Both the position numbers and the translations under genes were made by a program. A model generated the notes under the pieces. It made no database searches. It saw nothing but the letters and a program-made list of their open reading frames with translations, and was not told the DNA's origin. From positions 36,662-100,661 of the forward strand of contig JAXDZY010000042.1 in NCBI GenBank assembly GCA_034086685.1: a stretch of DNA of 64,000 nt. Reading direction: 5' to 3'. This document shows positions 34,857 to 42,377 of this stretch, in pieces. Source of the stretch: TWA4 sp034086685 (GTDB lineage Bacteria > Bacillota > Clostridia > Lachnospirales > Lachnospiraceae). Position 1 is the first letter of the stretch; every line of letters starts with the position of its first letter.

Positions 34857-36244
34857 TGGCTAAAGATGTTTTAAAGAAAGTACCTGTCAGAGAACAGGAT
34901 CCCAAAGTAAGAGCAACAAACTTTGAGGAAGTATGCCTGGGTTACAATCAGGAGGAAGCCATGGAAGAAGCAGCCCGCTGCATCAAATGTAAGAAAAATG
35001 CACAGTGCATGACGGGATGCCCGGTTTCCATCAACATCCCTGCTTTCATCGGTGAAGTGGAAAAAGGCAATTTTGAAGAAGCTGCAAAAATCATCGCACA
35101 GTCTTCCGCACTTCCTGCAGTCTGCGGCCGTGTCTGCCCTCAGGAGAGCCAGTGCGAAGGAAAATGTATCCGCGGTAAAAAAGGTGAACCCATTTCCATC
35201 GGCAAGCTGGAACGTTTTGTTGCGGACTGGTCCAGAGAAAACGGATTTGTTCCTGCAGCGCCGGAGACAACCAATGGTAAAAAGGTGGCGGTCATCGGTG
35301 CAGGTCCTGCGGGACTTACCTGTGCAGGCGATCTGGCCAAGATGGGTTATGAGGTTACTATCTTCGAAGCTCTTCATGAACCCGGCGGTGTACTGACATA
35401 CGGTATTCCTGAATTCCGTCTTCCCAAACAGACCGTTGTGAAAACGGAAATAGAAAATGTGCGCAAACTTGGCGTAAAAATTGAAACAAATGTAATTATC
35501 GGTAAATCCGTTACAATTGATGAACTGATGGATGAGGAAGGATTTCAGGCGGTATTCATCGGTTCCGGTGCAGGTCTTCCCAAATTCATGGGAATCCCCG
35601 GCGAGAATGCCAACGGTGTATTTTCCGCTAATGAATTCCTGACCAGAAACAATCTGATGAAAGCCTTCCGTGATGATTACGATACACCGATTTCCAGAGG
35701 AAAGAAGGTTGTTGTGGTAGGCGGCGGCAATGTGGCCATGGATGCTGCAAGAACCGCGCTCCGTCTGGGTGCTGAAACACATATTGTATACCGCAGAAGC
35801 GAGGCGGAACTGCCTGCCCGTGTGGAGGAAGTTCATCATGCAAAAGAAGAAGGTATCATATTTGACCTGCTGACCAATCCGGTGGAGATTCTCACGGATG
35901 ATAAAGGCTGGGTTAAAGGAGTGGTTGTCCGCAAAATGGAACTGGGAGAGCCTGATGCTTCCGGCAGAAGACGCCCGGTAGAAATTCCCGGTTCTGATTT
36001 TGAAATTGAAGCGGATACTGTCATCATGTCTCTGGGCACATCTCCCAACCCGCTGATTTCCAGTACCACAAAAGGTCTTGAAATCAACAAACGGAAATGT
36101 ATCACAGCAGATGAAAACGGTCAGACCAGCCGCAAAGGCGTATTTGCCGGCGGTGATGCCGTAACCGGTGCAGCAACTGTAATTCTGGCCATGGAAGCGG
36201 GAAAAACAGGGGCAAAAAGTATTCATGAATATTTAAGTAAATAG
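34856..36244 (+). CDS. gltA: NfnB/GltD-like NADPH-dependent flavoprotein subunit
   Basis: A 462-residue glutamate-synthase small-subunit-type protein. The N-terminal Cys clusters (C-I-K-C-K-K-N-A-Q-C-M-T-G-C-P; C-G-R-V-C-P-Q-E-S-Q-C-E-G-K-C) bind 4Fe-4S centres. V-I-G-A-G-P-A-G-L-T-C-A is the FAD loop, V-V-G-G-G-N-V-A-M-D-A-A the NADPH loop, and F-A-G-G-D-A-V-T-G-A-A-T-V the late FAD contact. No glutamate synthase large subunit is nearby, so with the preceding gene it is best read as an Nfn-like electron-transfer complex. It is the last gene of the ssnA operon. Confidence 0.92.
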   Translation: MAKDVLKKVPVREQDPKVRATNFEEVCLGYNQEEAMEEAARCIKCKKNAQCMTGCPVSINIPAFIGEVEKGNFEEAAKIIAQSSALPAVCGRVCPQESQCEGKCIRGKKGEPISIGKLERFVADWSRENGFVPAAPETTNGKKVAVIGAGPAGLTCAGDLAKMGYEVTIFEALHEPGGVLTYGIPEFRLPKQTVVKTEIENVRKLGVKIETNVIIGKSVTIDELMDEEGFQAVFIGSGAGLPKFMGIPGENANGVFSANEFLTRNNLMKAFRDDYDTPISRGKKVVVVGGGNVAMDAARTALRLGAETHIVYRRSEAELPARVEEVHHAKEEGIIFDLLTNPVEILTDDKGWVKGVVVRKMELGEPDASGRRRPVEIPGSDFEIEADTVIMSLGTSPNPLISSTTKGLEINKRKCITADENGQTSRKGVFAGGDAVTGAATVILAMEAGKTGAKSIHEYLSK

Positions 36245-36248
36245 TATC

Positions 36249-36424
36249 TCATCAGCCGGGGGGCTGCCGGCGATGGGGATTTTGTCCACACTACGGGCCG
36301 GGGACTTCACGAACTCCTTACGCGGACTGGAAATGTCCGCGTAAGGAGTTGTGAAGTTCCCGGCCCTCTGTTGTTTCGGGCGGAGGAATCCCCGTCGCGT
36401 TGGCAATGTCCCGGCGGCTGATGG
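36249..36424. repeat. Large nested palindromic element, copy 2
   Basis: A roughly 175-bp nested inverted repeat after the ssnA operon. Inner arms of 16 bp (AACTCCTTACGCGGAC / GTCCGCGTAAGGAGTT) surround TGGAAAT. Next are GGGCCGGGGACTTCAC / GTGAAGTTCCCGGCCC, and outermost CATCAGCCGG...GGGGATT / AATCCCC...GGCGGCTGATG. The core matches the element at 11616-11749, with stem-preserving differences. It may end the operon transcript or be a dispersed repeat. Confidence 0.75.
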
Positions 36425-36494
36425 ATGGGGGGAGGGGGCGTATTGATTTGATGGGTGTGTGCAGAAGTTTATATTAAATGAGGAGGATGAAGCG

Positions 36495-37700
36495 ATGGAT
36501 AATATTGCTAGTAAGTTTGTTTTGGAGCGTGAGAGGACTCTGGAGGTTTGTGACGCGGTGAATTTAACCAGGGTACTGGTGGGGATTGAGAGTACGGATC
36601 CGGGGGTTTTTGAAGGAGAGATTGCCGGATTTGTCTGTGACTGGTTCGCTTACCGGGGAATTGAGACAGTTCGGGAGGAGGTGCTTCCCGGGAGATTCAA
36701 TGTGATGGCGCGGATTCCGGGAATCTGTGAAGGTCCTGCGCTGGTGTTTATCTGTCATATGGATACGGTAGTCGCAGGCGATGGATGGCTGGGGGAATAT
36801 CCCCCTTTTGGTGCTGTGATGAAGGATGGAAAGATTTACGGGCGGGGAGCCTGCGATATGAAATCGGGGCTGGCCTGTGCCATGACAGTATTTGCACGCA
36901 TGGCGTCTTTGAGAAGACGGCTTCAGTATCCGCTGGTGTTTATCGGTACGGTGGACGAAGAGGATTTCATGCGGGGGTCGGAGGCAGCAATCCGCTCCGG
37001 CTGGGTGACGGAGAAGGACTGGATACTGGATATGGAGCCCACCGGTGGGCAGATCCAGGTGGCTCATAAAGGAAGAACCTGGTTTGAGATTACGGTGGAG
37101 GGGATTACGGCTCATGCGGGGACTCCCTGGAAGGGGGCCGATGCCGTTGCCTGTATTTCCGAGGCAATCTGCGAAATACGCAGAGGGATTCTTGCCTGCC
37201 CCTCCCATGAGGATCTGGGTATTTCCACGGTAACATTCGGACAGATCGAGGGAGGATACCGGCCCTATGTGGTACCGGATCGTGCCAGAGTATGGATCGA
37301 TATGCGTCTGGTGCCGCCCATGAATCAGGAAAAAGCAGAAGAACTGGTGCAGACAGCCCTTGATCATGCCTGCCTTCAGGTTCCCGGCTGCCGGGGCAGC
37401 TATGTGGTTACGGGAAGCCGCCCGACCGTGGAAAAAGACCCGGATTCCCTGCTGCTTGCCCGGCTGAAAGAAGCAGCAGATGAAGTAACGGGACAGGAAA
37501 CGGTCATCAGCACCTTTCCCGGTTACACGGATACAGCGGTTATCTCGGGGATCCTTGGCAACCACAGCTGCATGTCCTACGGGCCCGGAGATCTGGAAAT
37601 GGCCCATAAGCCCAATGAATATGTGGAATGCGCAGATATCGAACGCTGTGAAAATGTAATACGGCGGCTGGCAGAGAAGATGGTGTTTGACTGCGAGTGA
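36495..37700 (+). CDS. M20-family peptidase/deacylase (ArgE/DapE-like)
   Basis: A 401-residue metal hydrolase starting at ATG after AGGAGG. Motifs: F-I-C-H-M-D-T-V (metal), G-R-G-A-C-D-M-K-S-G (bridging Asp), G-T-V-D-E-E-D-F (catalytic Glu), E-P-T-G-G-Q, dimerisation-domain T-A-H-A-G-T-P and C-terminal M-A-H-K-P-N-E-Y. It is a relative of YgeY but a different branch. It follows the palindrome after the ssnA operon and may be a further amide or carbamoyl hydrolase of the purine pathway, or an unrelated deacylase. Substrate unknown. Confidence 0.88.
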   Translation: MDNIASKFVLERERTLEVCDAVNLTRVLVGIESTDPGVFEGEIAGFVCDWFAYRGIETVREEVLPGRFNVMARIPGICEGPALVFICHMDTVVAGDGWLGEYPPFGAVMKDGKIYGRGACDMKSGLACAMTVFARMASLRRRLQYPLVFIGTVDEEDFMRGSEAAIRSGWVTEKDWILDMEPTGGQIQVAHKGRTWFEITVEGITAHAGTPWKGADAVACISEAICEIRRGILACPSHEDLGISTVTFGQIEGGYRPYVVPDRARVWIDMRLVPPMNQEKAEELVQTALDHACLQVPGCRGSYVVTGSRPTVEKDPDSLLLARLKEAADEVTGQETVISTFPGYTDTAVISGILGNHSCMSYGPGDLEMAHKPNEYVECADIERCENVIRRLAEKMVFDCE

Positions 37701-37747
37701 GGAACTGCCGGAAAAATGGCATCTGATATGTGAACAATAAAAAAATG

Positions 37748-39383
37748 TCCTCGACTGAAACATTGCCATCCGGCGGTATCACTTACAAGAAAATAAATGG
37801 AAAAGAATATGCTTATTATCAGTGGAGAGAAAATGGAAAGCAACGTTCCAGAAGGGCCAGAGAAGATGAACTGGATTGTTTTGTACAGCCGGTTGCCGGA
37901 TGGAGAAAGCGTGAATGTTATAAACAGCTGTATGATTACGTTTATGGAGACATTCATGATAGAGTATATATTTTGTATGGCTTAAGAAGAACAGGAAAAA
38001 CGACTTTGATCCGTCAATTGATTCTTGATATGGATGCTGAGATGAGAAGCAAAACGGTGTTTATTCAGATACAGGACAGCAGAAGTCTTGATGATGTGAA
38101 TCAGGATTTAAAATATCTCGAGTCAAATGGTTATCGTTATGTGTTATGTGTTTATTGACGAGGTAACGCTTCTTGGTGATTTTATTGAAGGTGCAGCTTT
38201 GTTCTTTGACGTATTCGCAGCCAGCGGAATGAAAATTGTTCTGTCAGGTACGGATTCTCTTGGATTTATGTTTTCGGAGGATGAGGAATTGTATGACCGG
38301 TGTATCATGTCTCATACAACTTTCATTCCATACCGTGAGTTTGAAAATGTCCTGGGTGCAGCTGGTATTGATGATTATATCCGTTATGGCGGTACGATGA
38401 GCATGGGCGGCAGACATTATAGTAATGATGTAATTTTTGCTACCAGGAAAAGCACGGATGAATATGTGTACAGTGCGATTGCCCGTAATATCCAGCATTC
38501 GTTGAAAAACTATCAGTATGAAGGCCATTTTCGTTCCCTGCGGGAGTTGTATGAGAAGAATGAATTGACAAATGCAATTAATCGTATTGTTGAAGACATG
38601 AATCATCGATTTACAATTGAGGTTTTAACCGGAAATTTCAAATCAAATGATTTGGGGATATCTGCGAAGAACCTTAGAAAAGATCGTGAGAAACCGACCG
38701 ATATTCTGGACCGGATTGATATTGCAAAAGTAAATGAAACGCTGAAATCTCTGCTGGAAATCCGGGATAAGGAAGAACAGTCTGTGGAAATACTGGATGT
38801 ACATCGTTTTGAGATAAAAGAATATCTGGATCTTCTGGACCTTACAGTAGAAATCGAAACCAGATGGATGTCTGATTATAACCGCAGGGAAACAAGAACG
38901 GCATTTTCACAGCCCGGTATACGGTATTCCCCGGCAGAAGCATTGATCAAATCCCTTATGCAGGACGAAAAATTCAGAGATATGTCTCTGGCTGAGAGAA
39001 AACGTGTAACGGAACGGATCATGGATGAAATCAAAGGAAGAATGATGGAAGATATTGTTCTTCTGGAAACGAAATTATCAAGAAAACGCTGCGAAGTATT
39101 CAGATTACAGTTTGCGGTTGGTGAATATGACATGGTTGTTTTTGATCCGGAAGAAGGAAACTGTGAGATCTATGAGATTAAGCACAGCATGGAAATTGTA
39201 CCGCAGCAGTGCAGGCATCTGCTGGATGAGAAGAAATGCAGGGACACGGAATTCCGATATGGTCCGATTAAAGGAAAGTATGTAATTTACAGAGGAGCTG
39301 CAGCTGAGCTGAAAAATGTGTCAGGAGAGACCACTGAGAATGTGATATATCTGAATGTAGAGGAGTATCTGAAACAATTGTAA
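37748..39383 (+). pseudogene. Frameshifted AAA ATPase (archaeal-type P-loop with nuclease-like C-terminus)
   Basis: Two overlapping frames encode one protein. Part 1 (to 38158) has an N-terminal K-K-I-N-G-K-E-Y-A-Y-Y-Q-W segment and the Walker A loop G-L-R-R-T-G-K-T-T-L. Part 2 (38127-39383) begins with Walker B V-F-I-D-E-V and sensor-1 V-L-S-G-T-D-S-L, and ends with a PD-(D/E)XK-like region (F-D-P...I-Y-E-I-K-H). Bases 38137-38150 are an exact 7-bp tandem duplication (TTATGTG twice). Removing one copy restores N-G-Y-R-Y-V-F-I-D-E-V in one frame. The family is ATPases of the archaeal-ATPase/DUF234 kind with uncertain role. ATG 37748 is the likeliest start, GTG 37730 the alternative. Confidence 0.85.
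38137..38150 (+). repeat. 7-bp tandem duplication causing the frameshift
   Basis: TTATGTG occurs twice without a gap. The +7 change shifts the frame by one and ends the ATPase at TGA 38156-38158. Loss of one copy would restore the full protein. Confidence 0.9.
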
Positions 39384-39429
39384 ACCAGGTTTGAAAACAG
39401 AAATTCAATAATTTAAGTAAATAAGGTAT

Positions 39430-39717
39430 AGAATTCAAGTTGTCGTGATTCCTACGGAAGCGGGGACAGGAGCCGAAGCAGTGATCAGGCGGATCGGTGA
39501 AGCTGTAGTTGGACTGCTTGACAGGGAAAAAATCCCCATGAATCAGTGTATCGGTGCCGGTGTGGGTGTTCCCGGCCAGGGAGAGGTTCTTCTGGCTCCC
39601 ATCCGTGAGATGGTGAAAACCGGCTGCTTTGGCGGTGCTTATGGAGAACTTCCCGAGATCAGAACAGCAGAGCTGGGCAACCGTGCCGGTATGATCGGTG
39701 CAGCCAATCTGGTGTAA
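39430..39717 (+). pseudogene. ROK-family glucokinase remnant with internal deletion
   Basis: About 95 residues remain. The first part (V-V-I-P-T-E-A-G-T-G-A-E-A-V-I-R-R-I, then I-G-A-G-V-G-V-P-G) matches the N-terminal third of a ROK glucokinase. It runs directly into the C-terminal end (L-L-A-P-I-R-E-M-V-K, then A-E-L-G-N-R-A-G-M-I-G-A-A-N-L). The sugar and metal sites of the middle (E-x-G-H, the zinc cysteines) are gone. No ribosome-binding site or good start codon is seen. It is a dead fragment, next to the broken ATPase. Confidence 0.75.
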
Positions 39718-39735
39718 AATATAATAGATGAATAC

Positions 39736-39764
39736 TTGACATGAGCAATTTAAAGTACTATAAT
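39736..39764 (+). promoter_or_regulatory. Perfect consensus sigma-A promoter before the Rpn gene
   Basis: TTGACA (39736-39741), a 17-bp spacer and TATAAT (39759-39764) match the housekeeping consensus exactly. It is followed by a perfect 14-bp palindrome (39766-39779) over the expected start site. Confidence 0.85.
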
Positions 39765-39765
39765 A

Positions 39766-39779
39766 GTTTCTATAGAAAC
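39766..39779. promoter_or_regulatory. Palindromic operator over the transcription start
   Basis: GTTTCTATAGAAAC is a perfect 14-bp palindrome starting one base after the -10 box. A repressor bound here would block an otherwise very strong promoter. Confidence 0.6.
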
Positions 39780-39874
39780 AATATAATCCATTTACAATAT
39801 GATTGGCAGTCGTGAAACAGCAATTCCCACAGATTTACATGTTAAAAAATAGTATTGTGGCATGATATATGCAG

Positions 39875-39898
39875 AATCCCTCTGAACAAAGAGGGATT
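39875..39898 (+). promoter_or_regulatory. Leader hairpin upstream of the Rpn gene
   Basis: AATCCCTC and GAGGGATT form a perfect 8-bp stem with an 8-nt loop in the ~220-nt leader between the promoter at 39736 and the Rpn start. CTCTCTTTTTATT follows 12 bases later, so weak attenuation is possible. Confidence 0.45.
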
Positions 39899-39990
39899 AC
39901 AATCAATATCTCTCTTTTTATTCAGACAGGATGATGGAAAATGGTTTGATGAATTTTGCTGAATGAATGCAGGGGAAAGGAGAGGTATTA

Positions 39991-40878
39991 TTGACGGAGA
40001 AACTTATAAACGAAAAAAACAGGAATCTGGTTTCTAAACTTAATGTCATAGATGACATTTTTTTTCACAAGATGGTGGAGGATGTTGAAGTATGTCAGGA
40101 GATACTTAGAATTATCCTGGAGGATGATGGGATTGAAGTAATAGAACATCATCCACAGGATTCTCTGAAGAATCTTCAGGGAAAATCAGTGATTCTCGAT
40201 GCCCGGTGCAGAGATACTCAGGGTAGGTATTACAATGTGGAAGTGCAGAAAGCGGATACAGATGATCATCAGAGGCGGGTGCGTTATAATGGCTCACTGC
40301 TTACATCTGCAGTTACGGAAGTTGGAGCGGATTATATAAACGTGCCGGATGTAACAATTATTTTCATTTCAAAATTTGACCTGTTCAAAGAAAAAAGGAC
40401 GGTGTACCATGTAAAAAGATGTCTGGAAGAAACGGGAACATTTGTTGATAACGGATTTCATGAAATTTATGTTAACACAAAAGTTAATGATGGCTCTGAT
40501 ATAGCAGAGTTGATGAGTTTCTTTAAAGACAGTACAGGATATCATAGCAGATTTCCACGGTTATCGGACAGGGCAAGACTGTTTAAAACGACGGAAGAGG
40601 GGATAATGTATATGAGCAGTGTAGTGGAGGATTATATCAGCAAAATTAAAGAAGAAGTGAAACGTCAGGCAAGGCAGGAAGGACTTCAGGAAGGCAGGCG
40701 GGAAGGCAGGCGGGAAGGAATGCAGGAAGGCAGGCGGGAAGGCAGGCGCGAAAGCTGCTGCGAGAGTGTACGCCGGCTTATAGAGAATCGGGTTGCCCAT
40801 AATGAACAGGAGGCCTGCCGGATGCTGTCTGTTGATTATGATGAATTCCTGAAATGGGAAAGTGAACAGCAGGATTAA
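39991..40878 (+). CDS. Rpn-family recombination-promoting nuclease / PD-(D/E)XK transposase-like protein
   Basis: A 295-residue protein. K-L-N-V-I-D-D-I-F-F-H-K-M starts the core, with the nuclease motif I-L-D-A-R-C-R-D and Y-N-V-E-V-Q-K-A, as in the PD-(D/E)XK transposase/Rpn family. The tail holds repeated G-R-R-E-G units encoded by ~12-bp repeats (40690-40750). Family members are chromosomally scattered nucleases that promote recombination and may be involved in phage defence. TTG 39991 is favoured by AAAGGAGAGG; ATG 39967 is the alternative. It lies among decayed genes between the two halves of the purine locus. Confidence 0.85.
   Translation: MTEKLINEKNRNLVSKLNVIDDIFFHKMVEDVEVCQEILRIILEDDGIEVIEHHPQDSLKNLQGKSVILDARCRDTQGRYYNVEVQKADTDDHQRRVRYNGSLLTSAVTEVGADYINVPDVTIIFISKFDLFKEKRTVYHVKRCLEETGTFVDNGFHEIYVNTKVNDGSDIAELMSFFKDSTGYHSRFPRLSDRARLFKTTEEGIMYMSSVVEDYISKIKEEVKRQARQEGLQEGRREGRREGMQEGRREGRRESCCESVRRLIENRVAHNEQEACRMLSVDYDEFLKWESEQQD
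40690..40750 (+). repeat. Degenerate 12-bp tandem repeats in the Rpn gene
   Basis: Units close to GGAAGGCAGGCG recur about four to five times, giving repeated G-R-R-E in the protein. The unit length is a multiple of three, so copy changes keep the frame. Confidence 0.7.
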
Positions 40879-40889
40879 AATGATAAAAG

Positions 40890-40968
40890 ACCATGGTACG
40901 GAGCTTTCCGGAGCCTGGGCTGCTTCTGATGCAGCCCAGGCTCCGGTGGTTTGCGCGTCATGGTTTTT
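40890..40968. terminator. Strong palindromic terminator after the Rpn gene
   Basis: CCGGAGCCTGGGCTGC (40908-40923) and GCAGCCCAGGCTCCGG (40931-40946) form a perfect 16-bp stem with a 7-nt loop. Outer arms ACCATG/CATGGT extend it and TTTTT follows. It separates the Rpn gene from the downstream hydroxylase operon. Confidence 0.75.
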
Positions 40969-41037
40969 CCGGTTTTTGTATCTGTTTTTTCTGAAATTCC
41001 CATATACAAAATGATTTTTGTAAGTTATACTTTTTGT

Positions 41038-41065
41038 AACTGCGAAAAACTGTTTTTTCGCAGTT
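41038..41065 (+). promoter_or_regulatory. Hairpin in the leader of the xdhB operon
   Basis: AACTGCGAAAAA and TTTTTTCGCAGTT form a 12-bp stem with a tiny loop about 40 bp before xdhB. It could be an attenuator (T-run in the 3' arm) or an operator; direct ACAAAA/TTTTGT repeats lie just upstream. It is not a purine riboswitch by sequence. Confidence 0.5.
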
Positions 41066-41106
41066 TTCTGAAAGAATATGTCTGATGATAATATGGAGGA
41101 GAAAGC

Positions 41107-41907
41107 GTGATTACCATTCAGAATTATGTGAAGGCAGAGAGCCTGGAGCAGGCCTGGCAGCTGAATCAGAAGAGAAGTGCCCGGATTATGGGCGGTATGA
41201 TGTGGATGCGTCTGAGCCGCAGAAAGATTCAGACAGTGATTGATCTTTCCGGTCTGGGGCTTGATAAGATAGAGGAAACAGAGGAAGAGTTTCGGATTGG
41301 CTGTATGACAACACTGAGAGATCTGGAGCTTCACCAGGGGCTTGGGAAGCTGACGCGGGGAGCCATGCGGGAAAGTATGCGCCATATTGTGGGCGTACAG
41401 TTCCGGAATATGGCAACTGTGGGAGGAAGTATTTTCGGAAGATATGGATTTTCCGATGTGCTGACTCTTTTCCTGGCACTGGATGTATGTGTGGAACTGT
41501 ATAAGGGAGGTATTGTGCCGCTTGAGGAGTTTGTCTCCATGAAAAAGGATAATGATATCCTGATCAGAGTGATTGTGAAAAAAGAAACCTGCCGTGTGGC
41601 TTACCAGTCGCAGCGCAATACGCAGACCGATTTTCCGGTACTGACCTGCGCGGTGTCTTCCGTTGAAGGCCGCCCTGTGCGTGCGGTGATTGGTGCCAGA
41701 CCTCAGAGAGCTGTAGTTGTGGAAGATGAGCAGGGAATCCTTGCAGATGGCATTTCAGAGGATTCTGCAAAGAGATTCGGTGAATATGCGGCTTCTGCAG
41801 TGACCTTCGGTTCCAATATGCGCGCTTCGGCGCAGTACCGCGGCATGATTGCGGAAGTACTGGTAAAAAGGGCCTGTCTTGCACTGGAAGGAGGAGCATC
41901 ATGTTAG
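41107..41907 (+). CDS. xdhB: Molybdenum hydroxylase FAD-binding subunit (XdhB/CoxM type)
   Basis: A 266-residue subunit starting at GTG after GGAGGA. R-I-M-G-G-M-M-W-M and the FAD loop A-T-V-G-G-S-I-F-G-R are typical, followed by the CO-dehydrogenase flavoprotein C-terminal domain (V-L-T-C-A-V-S, V-I-G-A-R-P). It passes electrons from the iron-sulfur subunit to NAD or another acceptor. It overlaps the next gene by 7 bp, and the three genes encode one enzyme. It is slightly shorter than many family members. Confidence 0.92.
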   Translation: MITIQNYVKAESLEQAWQLNQKRSARIMGGMMWMRLSRRKIQTVIDLSGLGLDKIEETEEEFRIGCMTTLRDLELHQGLGKLTRGAMRESMRHIVGVQFRNMATVGGSIFGRYGFSDVLTLFLALDVCVELYKGGIVPLEEFVSMKKDNDILIRVIVKKETCRVAYQSQRNTQTDFPVLTCAVSSVEGRPVRAVIGARPQRAVVVEDEQGILADGISEDSAKRFGEYAASAVTFGSNMRASAQYRGMIAEVLVKRACLALEGGASC

Positions 41908-42377
41908 TACAGCTGACTTTAAACGGAAAAGCAATTAAGGAAGATGTGGATGCGGATCTGACTTTATATACATTTTTAAGAAATCATGGCTGCTACAGTG
42001 TAAAGTGTGGATGTGAAACCACCAACTGCGGTTTGTGTACGGTAATTATGAACGGAAAGCCGGTTCTTTCCTGCGCGGTTCTGACCGCAAGGGCTGACGG
42101 TGCAGAAATCGAGACATTGGAGGGGCTGCAGGAAGAAGCAGCAGAATTCGGAGCATTTATTGCAAATCAGGGAGCCGATCAGTGCGGTTTCTGCAATCCG
42201 GGTTTTATTATGAATGCACTTTCCATGTTCAGGGAGTATGAAGATCCCACTGAGGAGCAGATCAGGGAATATCTGGCGGGAAATCTCTGCCGCTGTACCG
42301 GATATGAAGGGCAGACACGTGCGCTGAAAGCTTTTCTTGCTCAGCGCAGGGAGGGAAAGGAGGCTGGCAGATCATGA
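41901..42377 (+). CDS. Molybdenum hydroxylase 2Fe-2S subunit (XdhC/CoxS type)
   Basis: A 158-residue protein with two 2Fe-2S clusters: C-G-C-E-T-T-N-C-G-L-C plus a later C, and C-G-F-C...C-R-C-T-G-Y-E. Standard length for CoxS/NdhS-like small subunits. In the first cluster C-G-C-E-T-T-N-C replaces the more common C-x-x-G-x-C-G-x-C spacing, a form seen in selenium-dependent hydroxylases. It overlaps both neighbours, so the three subunits are translationally coupled. Confidence 0.93.
   Translation: MLVQLTLNGKAIKEDVDADLTLYTFLRNHGCYSVKCGCETTNCGLCTVIMNGKPVLSCAVLTARADGAEIETLEGLQEEAAEFGAFIANQGADQCGFCNPGFIMNALSMFREYEDPTEEQIREYLAGNLCRCTGYEGQTRALKAFLAQRREGKEAGRS

Noticed and set aside
38150..38158. 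TGA in the ATPase as a selenocysteine codon
   Set aside because: Reading through does not continue the protein; the homologous sequence continues in the next frame, and a 7-bp duplication explains the shift.
36230..39424. ATTTAAGTAAATA present at the end of the ssnA operon and again near 39412 as insertion-site repeats
   Set aside because: The motif is short, AT-rich and self-complementary in part; no other sign of a defined element between the copies.
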